The translations under genes were made by a program, and so were the position numbers. Positions 56,984-63,092 of a stretch of 64,000 bases of DNA are shown here, piece after piece. Numbering within the stretch: position 1 is the first letter of the stretch; every line of letters starts with the position of its first letter. The stretch comes from PALSA-612 sp963791225 (lineage in GTDB: Bacteria; Actinomycetota; Thermoleophilia; Gaiellales; Gaiellaceae): NCBI GenBank assembly GCA_963791225.1, contig CAWBRV010000003.1:558001-622000 (forward strand), in the 5' to 3' direction. The notes beneath the pieces are model-generated. The model made no database searches. It saw nothing but the letters and a program-made list of their open reading frames with translations, and had not been told where the DNA came from.

Positions 56984-58517
56984 CCGGGCCGACCACGGCC
57001 CAGACCGTGCCGCGGCTGACCGCGACACTGTTCAACGTCGATGCGACCCTGCTCAGACGAACCACATTCGTTCTGGGATCGACCCTCGCAAGCATTCCGT
57101 TCGCGACCGCCCCCCAGACGGTTCCTCCACCGATGGCGAGGGCAACGGGCTGCGCTCCTGTCGGGATCAGAATCGGCCCGCGGTAGCCGCTTCGTGCCCG
57201 CAGCCGCCACACGCCCCTGTCGTCGGAGCCGCAGACCCACAGCGAGCCGAGACCGACGGCGATACCCGTCGGGCCGCCGATCGACAGGCGACGCTCGACC
57301 CGCATCGACCTCGGATCGATCTCCAGCACCGCATTATCGAGCTGGTCGCTGACCCAGACTCCGTTCTGACCTATCGCGATCGAGTGCTCGGCAAGCGAGC
57401 CGACACGCCTGCTTGACACGATCTGCAAGGTCGACGGGTCAACTTTCAGGAGATAGAGGCCGTCGGGAAGCCCCCCGCCGATCCAGAGCGACCCAAAACC
57501 GTACGCGATCCCTTTCGCCGAGTACGGCAGACCCGTCTTTGAGCCCAGCAGAACAGGACTCGACGGGGTTTGCGTTGAGACATCGATGCTCGCAAGCCCC
57601 GCCGTCTGCTCGGTCGCCCAGATTCGACCGGCGCCGGCAGCAAGAGCGTACGGCGCCGACTGGAAGCCGCCAATCTGCGACGTCGCACGCGTCGACGCGT
57701 CGATCCGCGTGACGGTGCTCGAACCGCTGTTGGAGACCCAAGCCGCGCTCGAGTCGAGGGCGATCGAGTTCGGCTGGCTCCCGACCGGAACCGCATCCCG
57801 TATCGCCCCGCTCGCCGCGTCTACCAAAGCGACGCTGTCCGACGGCACGCGAACCGCACCACGGCCTCCTCCAAGAGCCAAGACGAACGCGACGATGGCC
57901 GCAGCGACCAGTGCGCCGAGAGCCGCGGCTGCAACGGCGACCCGCCGACGACGCCTCGCCTTCGCCCGCGGCCTCGTGTCTACATCGACGAGCCCCGGCG
58001 CTGTGAGCCGGTACACACGAATCGGTTGGTCAAAGTCTTTGAGCGCAAGTGGCCCGAGGTCGCGGAAGCCCACCCCCCCCAACTGCTCCTCGTCCGCGAG
58101 CAGCGAGCGCGTCGACTCGGAGAGCAACACCTGCCCGCCGTGGGCAACACCACAGATCCGTGCTGCCCGATGCACGGACAGTCCGTAATAGCGGCCGTCC
58201 TCAGACCGTGCCTCACCGGTGTGCAGGCCGATGCGGATCCGGACCGTCGCTCCCGGAGGCCATTCGTGTTGGGCGAGAGCACTCTGCGCGTCCACGGCGG
58301 CACGGACGCCGTCGGAGGCGCGCCGAAAGGTGAAGAAGAACGCATCGCCCTGCGTGTCGACCTCGAAGCCGCGATGCTGCTCAACGGCTTCACGCACGAG
58401 ACTACGGTGGACATTCAACACACCTGCGTAGTCCTCACCCAACTGCCGGACCAGCTCCGTCGACCCCTCGACGTCCGTAAAGAGGAAGGTGACGGTCCCC
58501 GACGGAAGGTCAGTCAC
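56970..58517 (-). CDS. Cyclase-homology domain / TM / YVTN-type beta-propeller protein (515 aa)
   Basis: Residues about 5-175 form a class III cyclase-homology domain (VTFLFTDVEGSTELV and QGDAFFFTF hold the metal Asp). As in the protein at 17409, the substrate Lys is Asp (VDTQGD) and the catalytic Asn is His (SVHRAARI). A basic stretch (RPRAKARRRRR) and a membrane helix at about 193-216 follow. An extracytoplasmic propeller of about 290 residues has blades with NSIALDSSAAWVSNSGS and GLGSLWVCGSDD phrases. It parallels the kinase-propeller at 20918, with the signalling head swapped. Confidence 0.9.
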   Translation of the reverse strand: MTDLPSGTVTFLFTDVEGSTELVRQLGEDYAGVLNVHRSLVREAVEQHRGFEVDTQGDAFFFTFRRASDGVRAAVDAQSALAQHEWPPGATVRIRIGLHTGEARSEDGRYYGLSVHRAARICGVAHGGQVLLSESTRSLLADEEQLGGVGFRDLGPLALKDFDQPIRVYRLTAPGLVDVDTRPRAKARRRRRVAVAAAALGALVAAAIVAFVLALGGGRGAVRVPSDSVALVDAASGAIRDAVPVGSQPNSIALDSSAAWVSNSGSSTVTRIDASTRATSQIGGFQSAPYALAAGAGRIWATEQTAGLASIDVSTQTPSSPVLLGSKTGLPYSAKGIAYGFGSLWIGGGLPDGLYLLKVDPSTLQIVSSRRVGSLAEHSIAIGQNGVWVSDQLDNAVLEIDPRSMRVERRLSIGGPTGIAVGLGSLWVCGSDDRGVWRLRARSGYRGPILIPTGAQPVALAIGGGTVWGAVANGMLARVDPRTNVVRLSRVASTLNSVAVSRGTVWAVVGPVSFL

Positions 58518-58538
58518 CGCAGCGTCCCGTCCCCACGC

Positions 58539-58772
58539 TCAAGCATCCTTGACATCCTCTCTCACCGGCCACGGCCGGGTAATTCCACCCCGCGGCCCTC
58601 GACTGCCAGACGCCGAGGGAAGAACCCACGATGAGTCGACAAATTGAAACGCCAACTCGCCCAGGTTGGGCTCTACTGCTCGCTGCGAGTTCGTAAGAAA
58701 CACACCGTAGGACATCGTCGCCAGTCGGAGCGCCTCTAGGGCGATGGCGTCGTCAGCCGCGTCAAGGTTCAC
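58539..58772 (-). CDS. Hypothetical short protein upstream of the cyclase-propeller gene (77 aa)
   Basis: The N-terminal 45 residues (LDAADDAIALEALRLATMSY and following) have plausible helical composition; the rest is Arg/Gly/Pro-rich. It would end 21 nt before the cyclase gene on the same strand. No family or clear ribosome binding site; it may be leader sequence rather than a gene. Confidence 0.22.
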   Translation of the reverse strand: MNLDAADDAIALEALRLATMSYGVFLTNSQRAVEPNLGELAFQFVDSSWVLPSASGSRGPRGGITRPWPVREDVKDA

Positions 58773-58794
58773 GTTCTCCGCACCGCATCGCCGA

Positions 58795-59214
58795 TCAACT
58801 TTGACCTGACCCCCTGAAACTGGTCCGGCTGTTATGAGGGTGCCGATCGCCCTGACCGGGGCAGGAGGTGGCTAGCTCGAAGCCGTGGACGATCCACTCG
58901 TAGAAGCCGGGGTTGCCGGCGAGGCCGGTCTGGTTGGGCGTGTAGCGGATCGGGCAGACTCGAGCGGCAAGCTCCCGCTCCCCCGCCCGCGACCGCTCAC
59001 CGGCCGGTGCGGGAGTCAGCGGGCTATCGACGGCGGCGAGCCTCGGCGCGCGCTCCGCGATCCAAGCAGCGGCCACGCGCGGGTCTTCGATCGCCTTCAG
59101 TTCCAGCACCTGCCCGGTGTCGATCAGGGCAACGTGGAAGCCTTTCCTGCGGCCCCCGACGTCCACGCCAGCCCAGACCGCGCCGGCGTCGTGTGAGGGA
59201 TTCGGCGAGACCAC
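58795..59214 (-). pseudogene. DUF429-family protein, C-terminally truncated
   Basis: From the GTG at 59214 the start VWAGVDVGGRRKGFHVALID, the AAVDSPLTPAPAGERSRAGE block and IRYTPNQTGLAGNPGFYEW are typical of DUF429 (predicted RNase-H-like fold), which normally runs to about 230 residues or more. Family-like sequence stops at about 58862 and the last ~22 codons are unrelated. That replacement sequence (TTTGACCTGACCCCCTGAAA at about 58799) looks like an insertion-sequence terminus, so the gene was probably cut by a mobile element since lost. Confidence 0.65.
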
Positions 59215-59363
59215 TGGACGATCCTAGAACCGCCCGAGGCTACGCGCGCGGCGATTCTAGGCTGTCCGCCTCGAGTCCGTCGGGTGCCGTCCATTCGAAC
59301 GTCAGGGGTTCTTCGGTGTCTGCCCTCCCGTCCGGCAGATGAAGCGTTAGTACCGTCCCCAAG

Positions 59364-59711
59364 GTGTTGCCCGCCGACTTCGGGCAGGATGATGGGATCT
59401 CCCACTCGACCGACCTGCCCGCCAGCCTTGAGGAGTTCGTCTCGCGCGTCGGCTGGCGATTCGCGTCGACGATGCCGGAGATTCCGCACGAGTACACCGT
59501 TGCGGGCAAGGCGACTGTCGGCGTCCCGCCGGTGCCGGACGCCTGGTACCTGTGGTTCGTCGCGCAGATCCGCGAGCATGGTTACCAGGCGACGTTCGGC
59601 GGCAGGGCGTACACGTACTTACACGTGGACGGCTGGAAATACTGGTCGTTGTCCGGCTGCGAGGGAGTGACGATCATCAACCGCGCACGGCTGCCCGACC
59701 AGGCGTCATGA
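59364..59711 (+). CDS. Conserved-looking hypothetical protein (115 aa)
   Basis: The product contains LEEFVSRVGWRFASTMPEIPHEYTV, then DAWYLWFVAQIREHGYQATF, TYLHVDGWKYWSLSG and TIINRARL. This order (W-R-F-A, P-H-E-Y-T, Y-W, I-N-R) recurs in small uncharacterised bacterial proteins I recall, but I cannot name a family with certainty. The start is a GTG at 59364 or TTG at 59367. The Trp/Tyr-rich core suggests a compact binding domain. Confidence 0.6.
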   Translation: MLPADFGQDDGISHSTDLPASLEEFVSRVGWRFASTMPEIPHEYTVAGKATVGVPPVPDAWYLWFVAQIREHGYQATFGGRAYTYLHVDGWKYWSLSGCEGVTIINRARLPDQAS

Positions 59712-59884
59712 GCCCTCTGGCTTGCCGCCACGCCGACCTCGCAAGGGTCCAGATCCACCCCTACTGCGTCGCGCGTGCTCGGTCTCGCGTCGATGGCAGC
59801 GTTCGGGTACCGGCGAGCGTCGAGCTGACGCTCGGTTTATCGACCTCAACGCGCTACAGGTAACGGGCGACCTCGTTCGTCGAC

Positions 59885-60508
59885 GTGATCGACATTACCT
59901 TCGACTTCAGATCCGACACGCCCGGATACGGGAGGCCCCGAGTAGATCCGGATACGTCCAGTCCAACACTCAGGAGGTATCACCAGCTCCTATGGAGCAA
60001 GCCGTTGCCGAATGGCACGCCATTCATGCTTGATGTCACCACTGCGGGCGCGTATCTACATCACCTCTCCGATCTCGGCGAGTTCCGGCTGTCGAGCGAC
60101 GCGGTGATTCCGTCCTGGTCGAGGTGGAAGAAGATGGCGCACATCACCGATCAGATCCCGGAGGTGGAGCGCGAAGAGTTCAGTCGCATCGGTTACACGA
60201 TCGGCGGGATGATGGTCTTTGCCTCCAATCGGGTCGATCGCAAGCCGACGATCAACGGTGCGCGTGGATTCGACGCGAGGATCGCGGACCGGTTCGATCT
60301 GACAGTGGAGTGCATCCGCCGGCACTACCTTGGCGAGCCTGTCCGGTGCCTGCTCGGTGACACGCTTGCCCGGTACGCGAACTTCTTTCGCCTGTTCGAC
60401 GACTTCGCGGGCTATGTGAACTTCTTCCACCTGCAAGACCTCGTGGACGAGGTCACCTCGTCGGTCAAGTTCTTCACACCGTTCGATGACTTCACCAACC
60501 TCCCTTGA
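59885..60508 (+). CDS. Conserved hypothetical protein, possibly DUF6994-like (207 aa)
   Basis: Begins ITFDFRSDTPGYGRPRVDPD and continues SPTLRRYHQLLWSKPLPNGT, a block typical of an uncharacterised accessory-genome family. Later conserved-looking segments are GYTIGGMMVFASNRVDRKPTIN, ADRFDLTVECIRRHYLGE, and the phrase FDDFAGYVNFFHLQDLVDE. No catalytic motif stands out. The GTG at 59885 gives the natural N-terminus. Families like this are often found beside toxin-antitoxin and phage-defence genes; HicBA follows within 1 kb. Confidence 0.62.
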   Translation: MIDITFDFRSDTPGYGRPRVDPDTSSPTLRRYHQLLWSKPLPNGTPFMLDVTTAGAYLHHLSDLGEFRLSSDAVIPSWSRWKKMAHITDQIPEVEREEFSRIGYTIGGMMVFASNRVDRKPTINGARGFDARIADRFDLTVECIRRHYLGEPVRCLLGDTLARYANFFRLFDDFAGYVNFFHLQDLVDEVTSSVKFFTPFDDFTNLP

Positions 60509-60854
60509 ATAGCTCTGCTACTACGATGGAGGGAGTGCCGTCGGTGAGCCGACCCTTCAACGCAACCACCAGCCCTAGATCCTGTACCGACCAGAAATCA
60601 TCAGCGAAATCATTAGCAAACTCCTGGAACCACGCCTGGAGCACAAGGGCGACAAAGCGCGCACCGCCACGTACTCCCGCAAGGCGGTCCGGCCGGAGAA
60701 ATCACAGCCGAAACACACGTGAGCAGGCACTTCGCGAAGGGCCGGGCTTGGACTCGAGCCGCGAGCAAGGGATTCTCACTCCCTTGGGCCGAGCACGCGG
60801 ATCGCCGGCCGGCCACGCCGCCGTGCCTCTGAGGGCCTGGGGTAGTTTGCGAGT
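60509..60854. other. Intergenic region with a degenerate tRNA-like fragment
   Basis: No supported gene. It includes the decayed tRNA-Lys-like remnant at 60739-60774; otherwise nothing recognised. Confidence 0.5.
60739..60774 (-). other. Highly degenerate tRNA-Lys-like 3' fragment, copy 5
   Basis: Minus strand AATCCCTTGCTCGCGG, then CTCGAGTCCAAGCCCGGCCC, follows the copies at 28761/30693/61764 with several substitutions and one insertion. Probably an ancient remnant. Confidence 0.4.
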
Positions 60855-61082
60855 GTGTCTGAGACACTTCGCTTGACCATCGCCTACGACGAACCCGACG
60901 AGCGCGGATGGATTGTGGCTCGTGTCATGGGGATGCCCAGTGCGATCAGTCAGGGGAGGACGAAGGAACAGGCCCGCGCGAACGTGATTGACGCGCTACG
61001 CCTCGTGCTTACCCCCGACGGCAATGACCCGAGTGTTGCAGCCGGACGAAGCGAGTCGCTTGAGCTCGCTCTCGCCGGATGA
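60855..61082 (+). CDS. HicB-like antitoxin, orphan (75 aa)
   Basis: HicB-type partial RNase H fold: LRLTIAYDEPDERGWIVARV, ISQGRTKEQARANVIDALRLVL. It starts with GTG 60855. Directly after its stop an ATG opens only eight codons (MKPSRSCR) before TAA, where a hicA toxin gene would be expected, so the partner appears lost. A second, complete hicBA pair follows at 61148. Confidence 0.75.
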   Translation: MSETLRLTIAYDEPDERGWIVARVMGMPSAISQGRTKEQARANVIDALRLVLTPDGNDPSVAAGRSESLELALAG

Positions 61083-61147
61083 AGCCTTCCCGATCCTGCC
61101 GGTAAACGTTCATAGGCTCAGGGGAGCGTTGGACTAAGCTTGGTGCT

Positions 61148-61348
61148 ATGCAACTCACGGCGGCAGTGGCTCATGAAGGCGACTGGTACGTCGCGCGGTG
61201 CCTTGATGTCGAGGTCACCAGTCAGGGAGAGTCGGTCGAGGAAGCGCTTGACAACCTGAGAGAAGCCCTCGAGCTCTACTTTGAGGATGCTCCGATTCCG
61301 GATCGCGCCGAGCCGCTGATCATCGCGCACGTAGACGTCGCTGTGTGA
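61148..61348 (+). CDS. hicB: HicB-family antitoxin (66 aa)
   Basis: LTAAVAHEGDWYVARCLDVEVTSQG, then ESVEEALDNLREALELYFED, is the diagnostic HicB core that neutralises the HicA mRNA interferase. It lacks a clear C-terminal DNA-binding domain, typical of the short form. ATG 61148; the stop overlaps the HicA start by 4 bp. Antitoxin-before-toxin order is found in part of the family. Confidence 0.9.
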   Translation: MQLTAAVAHEGDWYVARCLDVEVTSQGESVEEALDNLREALELYFEDAPIPDRAEPLIIAHVDVAV

Positions 61349-61599
61349 ATCCGCGCCTGCCGGTCGTCTCCGGCGCTGATGTCGTCCGCGCGCTGGGCCG
61401 AGGCGGGTTCGAGCGCGTGAGTCAGCGGGGAAGCCACGTGAAGCTCCGAGACTCCGAGGGACGCACGGTGATCGTGCCGCTTCATCGCGAACTCGCTCCT
61501 GGAACACTGCGCTCGATCCTCCGGCAGGCATCGCTTCACCTGCAGAGCTCTCAAGCCTCCTCTGAGGCTGGCCGAAGAGCCTCGGCCCGCAAGGGATAA
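61345..61599 (+). CDS. hicA: HicA-family mRNA interferase toxin (84 aa)
   Basis: dsRBD-like toxin that cleaves mRNA. SGADVVRALGRGGFERVSQRGSHVKLRD at residues 9-36 contains the catalytic His in GSHVKL. TVIVPLHRELAPGTLRSILRQ completes the fold. About 18 extra residues form a Ser/Ala/Arg-rich tail. It starts at a GTG overlapping the hicB stop, so expression is coupled. Confidence 0.9.
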   Translation: MNPRLPVVSGADVVRALGRGGFERVSQRGSHVKLRDSEGRTVIVPLHRELAPGTLRSILRQASLHLQSSQASSEAGRRASARKG

Positions 61600-61667
61600 C
61601 TTCTCCCACGAAACCGCCCGGATCAGCATGGTGCGGAACCCGGTGGTTTGCAGGGAAGGTACGGAAA

Positions 61668-61700
61668 GGGCCGGACTCGAACAGAGGACTCTAGACCTCT
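61668..61700 (-). other. Possible tRNA 3'-end remnant
   Basis: Minus strand includes CTGTTCGAGTCCGGCCCTTT, T-loop- and acceptor-like, but the T-stem does not pair properly. Weak; noted because it lies 65 bp from a clear tRNA-Lys fragment. Confidence 0.25.
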
Positions 61701-61763
61701 CAGTCCCATGCAACGGTCTCAGACGGGGTCTCGCCAAAACCTGTCATGTGCGGCGAGAACAGT

Positions 61764-61804
61764 GGGCCGGGCTGGACTCGAACCAGCGACCTTGGGATTA
61801 AAAT
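61764..61804 (-). other. tRNA-Lys(TTT) 3'-half fragment, copy 3
   Basis: Minus strand TTTTAATCCCAAGG plus T-arm and acceptor GGCCC, the same bases as copies 1 and 2. To its 5' side (61925-61942) the minus strand carries TGGGGCACCCATGGGGCA, a repeat pair resembling that near copy 2. Confidence 0.87.
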
Positions 61805-61924
61805 ACCACTTCGGGGGTTCCCCGATGATGCCGTCGTACCCCCGGATTTGCCTGACTTGCAGGCAGTTTGGACGGGATCGCTCCCCGATTCTCCACCCGC
61901 TCGAACGCGCATCCCCGCGTCTTC

Positions 61925-61942
61925 TGCCCCATGGGTGCCCCA
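61925..61942 (-). repeat. Paired direct repeats 5' of tRNA-Lys copy 3
   Basis: Minus strand TGGGGCACCCATGGGGCA: two TGGGGCA units 11 bp apart, related to GGGGCAACAGACGGGGCAAC near copy 2 (30600-30619). Confidence 0.45.
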
Positions 61943-62007
61943 TGAGCACGTTGAACTAGCTGCGGGCGAACGCTAGTTCCGTACGCCATCCAGATAGATA
62001 GTTCTTA

Positions 62008-62943
62008 GGGCCTATCTCGCTAGGCAGGGACCCGGCGGGTGGTGGCGAAGTCCGACCTCGTTGCTGAAATCGGCGAGGGAGGCTTTCGATGGGTCTTGTC
62101 TCGAGCGACGATGGGTGGCGGTTGCCGGATTGGTTGTGGGAGCGAGTCGAGCCGTTGTTGCCGGCTGGGCCTTCGCATCCGTTGGGGTGTCACCGGCCGC
62201 GGGTGCCTGATCGCGCTGCGATGGACGCGATCTTGCTCGTGCTTCGCACCGGGATGCAGTGGAACGCGTTGAACGCGACCGGGATCTGCACCTCCTCCTC
62301 GGCGCACCGGCGCTTTCAGGAGTGGGAGCAGGCTGGCGTGTTCCATGAGATTTGGCGGCAAGGTCTGCTCGATTACGACGAGCAGGTCGGGATCGACTGG
62401 GCCTGGTTGTGCTGTGATGGGGCGACAGGGAAGGCGCCGCTGGGCGGTGTGGCGACCGGGCCGAATCCGACTGATAGAGCAAAAGGGGGGCGAAACGTTC
62501 GCTTCTCTGCGAGGCAGCAGGGGTCCCGATCGGGTTGGCGCATGACGGCGCCAACCGCCACGACTCAAAGCTCCTAGCTCCGACGCTCGACTCGGTTCCG
62601 ATCCAGCGGCCCGAGCCGTCAGCCGAGAATCCGCAAGGCCTCTGTCTCGACGGCGGCTACGCCTACCCGTGGGTCAGCGACCTCGCGGCCGGTCGCGGTT
62701 ACACGGCCCACATCCGTCGCCGTGCCGAGGAGCTCGAGCTCAAACGGGCCACACCGGGATGGCGCGCCCGCCGCTGGGTCGTCGAGGCGTGCCACTCCTG
62801 GCTCAACCGCAACCGCGCCCTCCTGATCCGCTGGTCGAAGAAACCAGAGAACCACCTCGCGCTCCTCCAACTCGCCTGCGGCCTGATCGCGTTCAAGAAA
62901 GCCCACGCAGCCCGCCTCACTCACGCCCTACCGGGATAGGCCC
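62008..62943 (+). mobile_element. IS5-family insertion sequence (936 bp)
   Basis: Terminal inverted repeats start GGGCCTATCTCGCTAGG on the left and GGGCCTATCCCGGTAGGG on the right (reverse complement), with TTA duplicated on both sides (62005-62007 and 62944-62946). It contains a single transposase in two frames. The structure fits the IS427-like group of IS5. Inserted just upstream of the tRNA-Val fragment at 62957. Confidence 0.88.
62089..62939 (+). CDS. IS5-family DDE transposase, two overlapping frames joined by -1 frameshift
   Basis: The first frame (ATG 62089 after GGGAGG) encodes the helical N-terminus (RLPDWLWERVEPLLPAGPSH, VLRTGMQWNAL) and the first catalytic Asp (LCCDGATGKAPLGG), reaching TDRAKGG near 62490. 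The transposase continues one base back: GAKRSLLCEAAGVPIGLAHD, second Asp in LCLDGGYAYP, Glu in RRWVVEACHSWLNRNR, stop 62939. The switch lies at AAAAGGGGGG (62481-62490), a plausible slippery run. Without slippage the first frame stops at 62577. The element is therefore probably functional rather than broken. Confidence 0.85.
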
Positions 62944-62956
62944 TTAATATCGAATA

Positions 62957-63010
62957 GGGGGAGAGCGCCCGCTTTCACACGCGGGAGGTCGCTGGTTCGA
63001 TCCCAGCCGC
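62957..63010 (+). other. tRNA-Val(CAC) 3'-half fragment, copy 3
   Basis: GGGGGAGAGCGCCCGCTTTC, then the anticodon-arm 3' strand, variable loop and T-arm GCTGGTTCGATCCCAGC. It retains a piece of the D-arm missing from the copy at 20136, has an extra T in the anticodon loop and a decayed acceptor end (GCCGCACAC). Confidence 0.78.
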
Positions 63011-63092
63011 ACACGAGCGAGACGATGTTCCCGCCGCCGGGCCGATGAGCGGAGAGAGGCGGTCTTCAGGAGTCCTGCGCGTTCTTGCTTGG

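Noticed and set aside
61719..61949. Short ORFs containing GWTRTSDLGIK- or PKVAGSSPARP-like phrases
   Set aside because: Typical false translations of tRNA 3' ends; explained by the tRNA-Lys fragment at 61764.
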